64,000 nt of DNA from Rhypophila decipiens (lineage: Eukaryota; Ascomycota; Sordariomycetes; Sordariales; Naviculisporaceae), in the NCBI GenBank assembly GCA_033297075.1, contig MU858054.1, positions 434,001-498,000 of the forward strand. The letters are read 5' to 3'. This document shows positions 1 through 10,715 of the stretch, piece by piece (the stretch's first letter is position 1; every line of letters starts with the position of its first letter). Made by a program: the position numbers and the translations under genes. A model generated the notes under the pieces. The model was given only the letters and a program-made list of their open reading frames with translations. It ran no database searches and was not told the DNA's origin.

Positions 1-1602
1 AGCGCACCCCCATCTTTAAGGAGGAGACACACCGGTAAGAAAAGAAAAGTTTGACGGATCCCCCGTGCAGATAGATACGCCTCAGACCATCTGTTGTAAG
101 ACAGTAAGACCAAATACCGACCTGGCAGGTACATATCCCCCCCATCGTTCCTTCCAATCGACACGGAGCACTCTCCCGCGGCCGTGTTGGCAGGCACGTC
201 TGATCAAGAAAAAGGTCTCTCCAGTCAGGCACCTATACACATCATCGATGACACTGACAGACCTCAAAGTAAGCCTCACCTTTGCATCATGTACTGGCTT
301 TTCTGACCTCCGTAGACTTGCATGAGGCAGGCCTACCAGAGGGTATATCATTGACTCATTTGTGTACCAGTCCCACGTAAAAGAAGACGTTTAACATTAA
401 AAGAAACGAGAAGGAAACTTTGATGATGATGAGAACAAAAAACATGATTCCAGAAATGTCCCTACGTGTATATGCATGTCACCCCACCCCTTTTTTTATC
501 GTCGACGACTAGACCCTTCTCGCCCCGCGGGATCGATCGTGGCTGGCATTTCCACCCAAAATATCGGGCCAATAACAAGACAGCGCAGTCAAAGTCAGGC
601 ACAGATATACGATACTTTGTCTTTCCCACTGCTTGCCTAGAAAGACTAGGTACCTTGAATGGGGGTATATTCGTGCATTCATTCCCCTCTTGTCTCTATT
701 TTCAGCATCAAGAGACAACAACTTGCCACCCTCTTCTTGTTTACATGTGTCTGTACGACCATGACTCCTTTTTCTTCTCTACATACACATCTGCGCCGAT
801 ACCTCTGGCCATATTGTGAGGTACCCGCCTCAGGTTGCTACGACTACAGGACATACGCAATAGTGTCGAATCGGGCATCATGAGTGGTGGGAAGGGAGCC
901 CTACGAATATGCAGAAAACATTGATAGACGATGCCAGCTGAATGGACCGGTCTTTGGGGGTCTTTTTTCTCTCTCTTTCAACTTGCCCTACTCTTTTCTG
1001 CCATTTATTGTCCAGACATGTCAATATTTCGTAGGTTGTCGAAGCAAAAACGAGGTTCTAGACTCTACCATGGAAGCTGAGGGAAGTCGGGCTGTGCGAC
1101 CCTTTTCATACACGGCATTGGAGTCATCGGGCATCACTTACGGCTTTCTTGGGGACAAGTGAATTGATAGGTCAATGCCCGGAACGGAGCGGACTGGGTG
1201 TAAGTCGTGTATCCGTAGCTGATACGGTACGGTACGGTACGGAAGATGGTGCCTGCCGGCTGGCTACCTGGTATCACTAGCGTGAGCCCACCGGGATATC
1301 GCCCCACCTTCCGCCCGGGATGCCAAGGCGTCTACCCGCAAGACCCCAGTCCAGTAGCCAGGTTGCGCCACAAGCTTGGATCTCGACCACTAAAATGCCA
1401 GCTTGCGATTGGTGTGTTCAGACGGAACAGCAACCTCAATGGACAACATCACGACCGACAAGCTGACAAGCAAGCTTCACCCATAGCTGCGTCTGTCGAT
1501 ACGAGCACTCACGACCTCACGCAGCGCTTCACAACACGGGATGGTCGCCTTGGTCAGCTTCTCCTGCAACTGCCTCTTTTCTTATTCGACACACAGACAA
1601 AG
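1..1602. other. intergenic / 5' flank of VPS53, no gene seen
   Basis: I see no open frame here with protein-like composition. The short frames present are low in recognisable sequence. At 1223-1242 there are four tandem copies of TACGG. The last 60 bases before the VPS53 start are pyrimidine-rich, as is common in fungal 5' leaders. The far left end could hold the 3' flank of a gene lying outside the window. Confidence 0.5.
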
Positions 1603-4375
1603 ATGAACATCACTCTGGCTGAGCCGCTTTCGCTTGATTCAGGTATGTAGGTAGTCCCCGAAAGTCGACGCTCATGCCATGTCGCGAGCAGGCAGGAACC
1701 GACTCTTCAGCTCCCATTGACTTCTCGTTTACTGACGTGGTTTCGCTTTGCCCAATGCGCCACAGCCGAGTACGATCCCATCGCCCACCTCAATGTTCTC
1801 TTCTCCCACTCGACGGTCTCGTCGGTCGCCCGGGTCTCGTCGACCCTGCAGCGCCACAAGGATGAGCTCTCCCGATCCATCACTTCGCTCGAGACGGCAC
1901 AAGCCTACGGACCCGACTCGTCGCTGGAGCGCATGCAGTCAGCCCAGGCCGAGCTGGCCGAGCTGTTCCAGCGTATCGAAAGCGTGCGCAGCCGTGCCTT
2001 GCAGACGGAACGGGACATCACCACCATGACGGCCGACATCAAGCGTCTGGACGGGACCAAACGGAACCTTACCCTGAGCATGACGGCCCTCAAGCGCCTG
2101 CAGATGCTGACGACGGCCTATGAGCAGCTCCGTGGCTTGGCCAGGACGCGCCAGTACCGCGAGTGTGCTGGTTTGCTGCAGGCTGTGCTACAGCTCATGC
2201 GCCACTTCAACAGCTACCGGAGCATCGAGCAGATCGCTGTACTGAGTCGGAACGTGAGCGAGCTCCAGCGCGAGCTTCTGGAGCAAGTATGCGAGGACTT
2301 TGAGATGGCCTTTGCCAAAGCCGAGGTGGGGGCGCGCCGTCAGGTACTCGGGGAGGCGTGTCTGGTCATGGACGCCCTGGGAGAGACAGCCAAGTCACGT
2401 CTGGTGACGTGGTACGTCAACACTGAGCTGCGCGAGTACCGACAGGTGTTCCGAGGCAACGACGAGGCGGGCAGCCTGGACAATATCGGACGACGCTATT
2501 CCTGGTTCAAGCGCATGCTCAAGACGCACGAGGACGAGCATGCCGCCATATTCCCGCCGCACTGGCGGGTCAGTGAGACCCTGGCTATGGCATTCTGCGA
2601 TGGTACCAGGGAAGACTTCAAAGGCATCTTGGAAAAGAGCATGCGCCGGGCTGACGGAACCAAGCTGGACGTCAATTTGCTGTTGAGCTGTCTGCAGGAG
2701 ACGCTGGACTTTGAGCAGAGTCTGGAGCGCCGGTTTGCGAGCGAGCCTCGCGCCAGCATTGACACGCTCAGTTCCGCCGACGATCGACTGCAAAACTTCA
2801 ATGGGTCGATATCGGTCGCCTTTGAGCCGTATCTAAGCTTATGGGTAGATTCACAGGACAAGGCACTGGCGGCTATGATCCCCAGGTACAGGTCACAACG
2901 GCTCATACCCGAGGACGAAGAGTTCACTCCCCAGGCTGTTATTCAATCTGCCATTGAGCTCTTCCACTTCTACAAGCTCACACTCTCTCAGTGTGCCAAG
3001 CTCTCTACTGGCGAGCGACTGCTTGACTTGGCCAAGATTCTGGCAAAGTACTTGGACGAATATGCCCAACAAGTCTTGCTGACCTTGCTCCAGAGGGGTG
3101 CGCCGTCTGGGCCTCCCATTGAGGAGATTATTCTCGTACTGAACACTGCTGACTTCTGGTACGCCAACACAAGGCCACTGGAAGAAGCTATCAAGAAGAA
3201 AGTTGACTCCGAAATGGTGGACAAAGTAGATCTTTCCTCGCAGGAAGACACCTTTACTCATGTCGCCATGGCCGCCATCAATGCTCTGGTTAGCAAGGTT
3301 GAGGTCGACTGTGAGGGCGCCTGGCGGGAGATGAGGAACACAAACTGGAGCAGGATGGACAGCGTCAGCGACCACAGCTCTTACGTAGGGGAACTGCTCA
3401 GAGTCGTAAATGAGAAGGTGGCCGAGATACTTCCTCTTGTAGTGAAACACCCGTACGCGATAAAATTCTGTGACAACCTCGTCGATCACATGGCTACGGG
3501 CTATATCCAAAATATTGTTCAATGTCGCCCCGTGTGCGAGGTCGGCGCCGAGCAGGTATGGTCATCGGTTCACACATCTTCTGCCCGGTTTGTTATTTGG
3601 CTGACATGAACTATTGCACAAACAGATGCTTCTGGACAAGTACGTCCTCACCAAGTCGTTTGAAAACCTAATGTCATATCACAACAAGCCCACTCCGTCG
3701 GCATCAACTCCAACGACACCGACCGCTCCACCTCCACCGCCTGCAGCATTCGTCAGACGCGTCAACCAAGCCATGACGCGCATCGACCCGCTCCTCAAAA
3801 CGCTCCAAGTTCGCCCGTCGCCACCTGAGGGTCTTGTTCAAGCGTACCTGATACACATTGGTGACCGCTCGGACGTAAACTTTAAGAAGATATTAGAGCT
3901 CAAGGGCGTAAGAAGACAAGACCACTCTCATCTGATGGAGCTGTTTGCTATTCACAGGGAAAGCTTTGGCAATCTCTCGGGCGGTGGGAAACAACTGGTG
4001 CAGAGCTCACCCTTGTTGACGCCGCTCATGGCAGGCTCTTCGTCGGTGCTAGGTAGCTCAGCGCTTGCCGGTAGTGCAATGACGAATCCCGCTGGGACGG
4101 CCGGTGGCGGCCTTCAAGATCGAGGAGGATTCGACCCGGCCTCGCTGGGCGAGAGGCTGCTGAACGCAGCAAGGGACGGTGTGCTGGAAAGGGTTGGAGG
4201 GCCGAGCAGTAGTGGTACGGCCGGCGTGGACAACGGAGGTGGTGACAGGACGACCATCAATGACAACTTGAAAAACTTTGGCAAATTCTTCAGGAGGGAC
4301 ATTGGTGGGCTGGGAGCTAGGTTTGGCAAGAGAGACGTGACGCCCACCGGGTCACACGGCGCCGGGATGGAATGA
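1603..4375 (+). CDS. VPS53: VPS53, subunit of the GARP vesicle-tethering complex
   Basis: Three exons are inferred: 1603-1642, 1766-3555 and 3626-4375, giving about 859 residues. Introns are 123 and 70 bp with GTATGT/CAG and GTATGG/CAG borders, and the frame is kept across both. The N-terminal part carries the Vps53 pattern: a YDPIAHLN start motif, a coiled coil (IKRLDGTKRNLTLSMTALKR) and a helical-rod region. The last exon holds the FVRRVNQAMTRIDPLLKTLQ to FKKILELKGV segment typical of Vps53 C-termini, then a Gly/Ser-rich low-complexity tail. In known biology GARP (Vps51-54) tethers endosome-derived vesicles to the trans-Golgi. The start at 1603 is chosen because the splice joins MNITLAEPLSLDS in frame to the conserved AEYDPI. 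Function is well supported; the tiny first exon is slightly less certain. Confidence 0.93.
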
Positions 4376-5666
4376 AGCGCTGACGATAGCTTGCGGCAGT
4401 GATTTTGGGCGGGCGTCTGGAGTATATTTAGAATCATATCAGGAGCTCGGGATGTCTTACTCTTACGACAGTATCACGATCTATATTATGCCTTTGGACA
4501 ACACGAGCCCGGAAGGTCTTCCCACTGCGGATGCTCTACCGAGCAGCATCTTTGTCGGTGATACACCGGGACTCGGGAAATATGCACCGAGTCGACGAAA
4601 GAGGTCGGGACGGGCCTTTACCGTGCACGGTAAATGGCGCGCTGGTGGTACTTTGGGGCAAATTCCTATGCTGTGCTTGGGACTTTGCAACCTGGGAATG
4701 GTAGCAAGGTCACGTTGCGTTGTATCAAATCAGTTGCAGTTCAACAAGGCACAGACAGCGACTGATTTGATACAACGAAGCAGGCCTGCTGCTGCTGTCT
4801 CTCTTTTCTGTCAATCATACATGACCGTCTATTGACACTTTTGACTCCAAGTGTCCAATATCTGAGATGGGAATTGTGTCCATGTCTCAGTCCATAGCTT
4901 GATGGTTGATCTCCGAGACAAGAGGTTCCGAACAAGCCCTTACCCACCCCGCGAAGGTCTTGGAGGACGGACCTTTTGGAGCAGCTGTACGGAGCAGGGT
5001 ATCAAGATGTGAGAGCCCACAGAGGCCCGGATCGAGAACAATTCAACCTACAAGAGTTTCCATCATGCAAGGACCCGGCTCCAAGTGCAATCTGTCCATC
5101 GTTTCCCCCTTTCTCCTCGGGGCCGTTTGTGCAACACTCTCCAGTAACCATGTGACACGATACCGCTTTCAGATGCTCTCTCTAGCTGCGCCGAGATTCC
5201 CTCTGACCACCAGCTCTCGACACTACTGCCATGGACTTTGACCTGTGTTCCATGATATCTGGCAAGCCCCGACAAAGAGAGAACAAAAGGAAGCTAGAGC
5301 CCATGTACAGTAACAGAGGGGAGGCGACTGGAGAGCATGACGACAGCAAATACCATGATCGTGATCAGGACCGTGCCGGGTTCAGCATGGTGCCTGTTCC
5401 TCCTTCGTGTCTCGACCCTGTGTATCTCCGAGACGAATCTTGTGCATGCTGGATGCTGAAGAGGTCGACACGTATAAGCAAGCTGTCAGCAGTAGCTACC
5501 GTCCCCTCCCATGACATGGTAATTATATAACATTCTGCATGGTTTCCCATCTCGAGCCGTTTTGCTATCAGGAGTCTGGGCACATTGGCTTTCTCCCAAG
5601 ACATTCGTTTCACATTATCAAACAAAGACAGCACAGAAGAGCCAGGCACGGTCTAGGGACGCAACA
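4376..5666. other. intergenic region with a long inverted repeat
   Basis: No convincing gene lies here. The main structure is the inverted repeat at 4718-4777, listed separately. A TATA-like stretch (TAATTATATAAC) at about 5519-5530 lies roughly 140 bp before the start of the next gene and may be its core promoter. Confidence 0.5.
4718..4777. repeat. inverted repeat, 20-bp arms around a 20-nt loop
   Basis: CGTTGTATCAAATCAGT at 4718-4734 is the exact reverse complement of 4761-4777. The pairing extends inward by three more pairs (one G-T wobble plus two Watson-Crick), so a 20-bp stem encloses a 20-nt loop. It sits about 340 bp after the VPS53 stop, between two genes on the same strand. It could be a terminator or structured RNA, a palindromic protein site, or the remnant of a transposon end. 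No flanking duplication is evident. Confidence 0.75.
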
Positions 5667-7387
5667 ATGCACATTTTGCGATCCTCGGTGTCACTCCTGG
5701 CCGGCACGGCGGCAGCCATTGCTGTCCCGGCCCCAGTTCCTGAGGTGCAAACATCATGCTCAAGCCACGGCTGCGCTCAGCATCTCTCGCAACCTCAGCC
5801 TCGGCTCAGTCCATTGTCGTTCCTCCAATCCATTGTCCGACTTGCCAGGCGAGAGATCTCCAATGAGGTTTACGGATCATATTCGGCCTATGATGACGCC
5901 GAGGTGGCCCCCCCCAAGCAGCTGAAGTTTGACCGCAAGGTTTTCCCCAAGCTCGCAGAGACCACCATTGATGCCCAGGCTACAGGAACTGAGGCTCCTG
6001 ACCCTCAGCTGCCACCTACTTCGGCCTCTGGTACACCAGAGGTCACCATCTTCCCCAACGTGACGGTGTCGGCCAACATCACTGCCACTCTGGCCCCTAA
6101 TGTGACGGCAACGGTCAACTGGAACAGCACAATGACTCTCTCGGCCACACTGACACCAGTAAACGCCTCTGCTACCTCTGCGCCCGAGGTCAGCAACGCC
6201 ACCTCGAGCATCGTGTCAGAACTCTCGTCGTTCTGGAATATATCCGCCTTGCCAACCATAAGTGGCCTTGGCCCACCGTCAACCAAGCTCCCAATCCCAG
6301 TAGTCTCCATCACAGTGTCGGGTGTGATCGTGCCCACAGTGCTCGACGGACCCACGCCGCAGACAGTCATAATCGTGACGGTATCTCAGCCCGCAGAGCC
6401 GAGCGTCGTGGTCTTCACCGTCACCAGAACCAACGCCCCGACACCGGTAGAAGCCACCCCAACAGTGGTAGTCATCACTGTCACTAGGACCGGGAACATC
6501 AACCCCTCCCCAGCCGAGCCCACTGCCTCAGTGGCAGTTGTATCAGTGGTAGTCGTCACCGTGACCGGTGTAGCCGCAGACCCCGTTGCGACGCCCGTCG
6601 TGACGGTAGTCGCGCCGCCCGCTCCACCGTCTCCTACCGTGGTGGTCGTCACTGTCAAGGGCGTATCGACAGCTGCCAACCCGGCCGTGGTGACGACCAC
6701 TGTAGTAGCACTTCCGCCTGCTCCTCCCATAATAGTCACCACAGTTGAAGCTGCTCCATTGGTAGTCACGACAACCGTAACGCCTTTACCGCCTGCTCCT
6801 CCGATCGTAGTCACAACAACCGTGACACCGGCTGCAGTAACAACATCAACAGTCATAGCTCTACCACCACCGCCGCCACCTCCCCCTCCTCCTCCTGCTC
6901 CGGCGGTAACAACCGCTATTGCAATCCCACCGCCACCACCTCCCCCACCAGCACCACCAGCGGCAACAACCCCGTCAGTCGTGGTCGTAACAGTAACCGT
7001 CACAGCAACAGACGTTATTACCGGTGGTACCGGACCGACGGCTTCAACGACGACCATCACGCACCTGGTCACGACCGTGGCGACTGGGATCCCGGGACGA
7101 ACAGTGACCATCGTCGAGACCAACTACTTCACCGCCACCCAGCAGGCCGGGCCCATCGGCACCGGTACCGCGGTCGGCAGTCCGGTTATTACCGTCCAGG
7201 CCCAGACCATTACTAGCTTGGTGGTTATTCCTTTCCCTTCGACTGTGGTGAGTATACCTACCTACCTTACCTACATTTCCTCTGTTCTCGGGCAAGACTA
7301 ACAAGTAAATCTCCTTTTCACCTGTTACAGGACGCCAGTCTCGATTGGATACCTCAAAACCAATGGGCTAGCTCGGCGCCCAAGTAA
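5667..7387 (+). CDS. secreted Val/Thr/Pro-repeat protein of unknown function
   Basis: Two exons are inferred: 5667-7247 and 7331-7387 (83-bp intron, GTGAGT/CAG), giving about 545 residues. I do not recognise a domain. The N-terminus (MHILRSSVSLLAGTAAAIAV) looks like a signal peptide, followed by several Cys and a basic LARRE stretch that could be a processing site. From about residue 115 the protein is rich in N-x-S/T sequons. Residues about 220-470 are built from many short hydrophobic units of the form VVVxTVT separated by Pro-rich linkers, including two poly-Pro runs. The second exon ends in WASSAPK, so there is no obvious GPI signal. A cell-wall or extracellular matrix role is a guess from composition only. 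Third-codon GC bias and the clean splice support a real gene. Confidence 0.8.
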
Positions 7388-7457
7388 CGTAACCCATCAC
7401 CAACCACAGCCTAGCTTTACAGGCCATGTTTTCGTTCAGTTTATTCGAGGAGAAATT

Positions 7458-7463
7458 AATAAA
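7458..7463 (+). terminator. candidate poly(A) signal AATAAA
   Basis: AATAAA lies about 70 bases after the stop of the secreted repeat protein, embedded in an A-rich stretch. It is suggestive only; fungal 3' ends are loosely defined. Confidence 0.35.
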
Positions 7464-7664
7464 AAAATGTTGGAGACCCTACGTAGATGTTTTGTTTTAG
7501 AATTGTTAGAAACAAAAGGAAGGAAGTAATATTGAAATAACTAGGTAGCTAGCGTCCAAAACCTTTTGCCAGGGATTTATTTGGCAACCAATTGACAGCG
7601 TCATCGTTTTTTATAAAATTCGTTCCGCCTTCTTTTCGAGAGTATTTACTTGAGAATACTTATA

Positions 7665-7952
7665 AGCACTTAATATCCAGGCACCACTACTCTCATATAC
7701 AGGCACCAGTCCAATTTGACTTTCGAGACTAGAGGCATTTATTCGAGCTAGTCAAGGTATTTATTCAAGGCAGTTAAAGTATTTATTCGAGCTAGTAAGG
7801 GTATTTATTCCAGCCAGTCAAAGGCATTTGTTCTAGCCAGTCAGTACCGCTATTCTAGTCTAGTTAAGGCATTTATTCCAACAACAGTAGTGCCTGTATA
7901 TAAAAGACTGGTGCCTGCATATGAGAGGACTGGTGCCTGTATATTAGGCGCC
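7665..7952 (-). mobile_element. MITE copy B, GGCGCC-terminus family
   Basis: The right end is ATATTAGGCGCC and the left end is the degraded form AGCACTTAATAT. The three differences from a perfect inverted terminus are G-to-A or C-to-T changes. TACTTATA (7657-7664) precedes the element and TACTTATG (7953-7960) follows it, an 8-bp target-site duplication with one mismatch. The interior is a minisatellite of roughly 20-25-bp units centred on TTTATTCNAGCTAGTCAAGG. Its length, 288 bp, nearly equals copy A at 39659-39947 (289 bp), and it lies inverted relative to that copy. It has no coding capacity. The 8-bp duplication fits hAT-like (or P-like) transposases; the superfamily is inferred. Confidence 0.8.
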
Positions 7953-8241
7953 TACTTATGACCTGTCTGAATCTGAATCATCTTGGACATAAAGGCCCCA
8001 AAAGGGACAAAGATAAGGATGCTGGTCTCTAACCTCTCAGCTATGGGACCAGTATCAAGGTCAAGTAAGATATGTACATGCTCAAGAACAGCGGCAGTTT
8101 GTGATATACAGACCCCCGCAATGAACGAAGCCCCTATATATATGCAACAAGTAAAAGGGTTATGCCAGTCAGTTAGTGATTCCCTTCCTTCGTCAGTCAC
8201 AGCCTAGACTCCTTCCGCGAGTGCTCAGCCAGTCCGGACAA

Positions 8242-9852
8242 CTAGTCCATATCCTCGCCCACTTCCTCCTCGTCCATTTCATATCCTGCATCAGACCCTG
8301 AATTAGACCCCGTGTCCGTGTGGTAATCACTACCTTCCCCACCAGCCGCGGATCCCTCCACCTCCTCCTCTTCATCTTCAACTTGCCTCTCTTCTGCCTC
8401 CTCTTCCTCCTCCTGATGCACCTCAACCTCCTCACCAGCATCACTCTCAGCCAAACCGCCCACAACATCATCCGCAAAAACAACAGTCTTGAGACCAGGC
8501 GACTTGCCCACCGGCGGAAGCACATCGCCTCCCCACGGCTTACACTCTTTAACCAACTCCCCACACCTAAGACAAACCCAGCCCTCGCCCTCCTCCCTCT
8601 CAATCCTGGTAGCAAGACAAACAAAACAATACACACACCCGCACGGCATGCCCTCATACGGATTCGTCACATCCGTCTGCGCCGACCCGACCGTTCCTTT
8701 CGCAGCCTGCCCCGCCCCAGCAGCGAGAACCTCGTTCTCCGTGGTCGCAGAGTTTTGATCGGCATAACAAATCGCACATGTCCTTTCCGGTAAAAACGCC
8801 AACTCGCCCTTCTTTTTCTCCTCTTCCCCTTCCTCGGCATTCGCCCCCGCCGTGCTCGCAGTAAATATCCCCTTTGTCTTTTTCCAAGTCCTCGCAAGCC
8901 ACCTCCTCCACCGATTAATCCCAATCAACGGGAGCACAAACAGCAGAAATTCCGTAAAAGCATGCCACACCAGCTGGCGATTGAGATACTCAAACGACAC
9001 CTCGCGACTAACCTGGCTCGTGGGCGGAGCCAATCTCATCCGTAGTATCCTGTCCAACAACGTCCTATATCTTCCATGCAGCAAGAACACCAAGAACGAA
9101 ACAAATTCTGCTGCTGCGTGGACGGTCGATAGTGTAGACGTTATCCTCGATAACCTCTGCACCCGGGCACTTGACTCCCCTTCCTCATCGTCAAATGATA
9201 ATGGGTCGGGATTATTATGATCAACCAGCCAATCCTCCCACTTGGTCCAGATATACCGCCCTCCGACGGTAACAAGTCCGTATAAACTCTTTTGCCATTT
9301 ACTAGGGGGTGTCAATACCGCACCTGATTTCCTGGCATCTGTATATTTTAGATTTTGCAGCGCAGCGCCGTAGGTAGCATCGTGGTCCCACACTGTAAGC
9401 TTGAAGAGCACCGCCCTCAAGACCAATAAAATCTCAGCATCCCATTCATCTTTTATTGACGAATTCGTTTGTCCGGGGACTCCAGTACTAGAGAAGTACT
9501 TGAGCGCATCGCCTACTTGGGTTTTGAGCAGGTCGACGAGTTCTTGGTCTAATAATTCGGCGTCGACTTGGCCTACGCGGAAGGAGGGGCGGGTGCCTTC
9601 CCGGCTGGATATTGTGTCCCAGAGGGAGAGGGTTGACGAGCCCAGGCGCCGGAGGAGAGGGGATTGGGTCTGGGAGATGCGGTTGCGGAGGGTAGATTCG
9701 GATGTTTGGAGGGCGAGCCGGGCGGATTCGGCTTGTTCGCGTTGTTGGCGCCGGAGGAGGAGGCGGGTTTGGGCTGCTTGGAAGGAGTCTGCTGCTCCGT
9801 TTGCGACTGAGGTGACGGGCCCGCCGCCGTCTTTGGGTTTGGAGTCGGTCAT
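8242..9852 (-). CDS. PEX2: PEX2, peroxisomal RING-type E3 ligase subunit
   Basis: A single 536-codon exon. The middle half matches the Pex2/Pex12 N-terminal region, with several hydrophobic helices (for example FTEFLLFVLPLIGINRWRRW). Next comes a cysteine cluster: CAIC, then CGCVYCFVC, then CLRC, followed by a very acidic Glu-rich tail. In known biology PEX2, PEX10 and PEX12 form the peroxisomal ubiquitin ligase that recycles the import receptor PEX5. The second metal-ligand pair reads CGCVYC, where animal PEX2 has a C-x-H arrangement; I believe other fungal PEX2 proteins share this, but cannot check. The ATG at 9852 opens the frame with no intron. It is transcribed divergently from the dehydrogenase/YWTD fusion gene. 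Confidence 0.9.
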   Translation of the reverse strand: MTDSKPKDGGGPVTSVANGAADSFQAAQTRLLLRRQQREQAESARLALQTSESTLRNRISQTQSPLLRRLGSSTLSLWDTISSREGTRPSFRVGQVDAELLDQELVDLLKTQVGDALKYFSSTGVPGQTNSSIKDEWDAEILLVLRAVLFKLTVWDHDATYGAALQNLKYTDARKSGAVLTPPSKWQKSLYGLVTVGGRYIWTKWEDWLVDHNNPDPLSFDDEEGESSARVQRLSRITSTLSTVHAAAEFVSFLVFLLHGRYRTLLDRILRMRLAPPTSQVSREVSFEYLNRQLVWHAFTEFLLFVLPLIGINRWRRWLARTWKKTKGIFTASTAGANAEEGEEEKKKGELAFLPERTCAICYADQNSATTENEVLAAGAGQAAKGTVGSAQTDVTNPYEGMPCGCVYCFVCLATRIEREEGEGWVCLRCGELVKECKPWGGDVLPPVGKSPGLKTVVFADDVVGGLAESDAGEEVEVHQEEEEEAEERQVEDEEEEVEGSAAGGEGSDYHTDTGSNSGSDAGYEMDEEEVGEDMD

Positions 9853-10715
9853 GGTTTTGGTTCGTTTAATGTGAGGTGTTGCGGTTTTGGTTATTTTGCT
9901 GAGGGTACGGTTGGACGTGTCGCCATCTGGACTGGTTATTGGCGGTCTTCAAGAGGTTGAAATCATATTTCTTGTAATCTTCGCGCAATGGATCAAAGGT
10001 TGTTGATCGGTTCGGCCTCGTCGATGATGCTCGCTTTCATGGGCAACCTAAGGTTGGAGATGACTTAAGCCGAGGTTCAGTTGATGCGCGCCGGGCCAGA
10101 TCCCTGTCAGCAGATTTCTTGGACCCGGGGTTAGGCCCCACATTGCAGGTTAACCTGACAAGTGTAACCCGCACCGTACGCTAACTGATTACCGATACAG
10201 TATCCGTACTTGATCCTAACCTGACGATCCCCTTTTGACCCGAGTTGGATCAATTTTTCTACAAAGCCACTCACTATCATATACCATGGGAGGATTTTCA
10301 AGTAAATTGCAAATAAATAGAAGTGCAACCACCATGATTATTCACCACACTCTATACCAGTATGTCCTCAAAATGTCGCCACCCCGAGTACTTTGAGCAG
10401 CAAGAAGTTCCTGCTCAAAGACATGCAACCCTCGGGCATATTCAGGAACGATGACGTACTTTTACATTGTCAATCCAGCATCAAGATCTGCGTTGATATG
10501 CTTCATATCATCATATGAGGGTTAGCTGCCTATTTTGACGCCAGATCTGGCGGAGGTCCGTGATATCTTTGTTGTTCAAAACGCCTGGTAAAGCGAATAA
10601 AGGTCTGGCTCCGTCTCCTTTTGTTGACTTTTCATATCTCTGAGCTCCTGTAAGAGGAAGAGGGCTCAATATCACTTTGGAAAAGTCAAGACCGTTCATT
10701 ACTTATCTCTTCATC
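9853..10715. promoter_or_regulatory. shared divergent promoter region of PEX2 and the dehydrogenase/YWTD gene
   Basis: The two start codons are 863 bp apart and face away from each other. CCGAGG occurs at 10070-10075 and CCTCGG at 10430-10435. CCTCGG is the core bound by the Aspergillus fatty-acid regulators FarA and FarB (established knowledge), so shared control is conceivable. About 0.4 such sites are expected by chance in this length, so the evidence is weak. No gene is seen inside. Confidence 0.35.

Larger units (their letters stand above)
7388..8241. other. convergent intergenic region containing a MITE
   Basis: This lies between the 3' ends of two convergent genes. It holds an AATAAA near 7458 and the MITE copy at 7665-7952. 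Nothing protein-like is seen. Confidence 0.6.

Noticed and set aside
1223..1242. (TACGG)4 as a possible regulatory element
   Set aside because: Too short and too simple to distinguish from a random microsatellite.
1246..1650. 134-codon frame overlapping VPS53 exon 1
   Set aside because: No recognisable composition; the VPS53 start and splice explain the 3' part of this region.
6386..7123. Long minus-strand frame rich in Gly, Val and Thr opposite the secreted repeat protein
   Set aside because: It is the antisense shadow of the VVVxTVT/poly-Pro repeats; repetitive codons keep both strands open.
7740..7880. Regularly spaced short repeats resembling a CRISPR array
   Set aside because: Units are AT-rich, imperfect and contiguous without unique spacers, inside a MITE of a fungal genome.
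8320..8793. Plus-strand 157-codon frame opposite PEX2
   Set aside because: Shadow of the Glu-rich PEX2 tail, which reads as Ser/Leu-rich sequence on the other strand.
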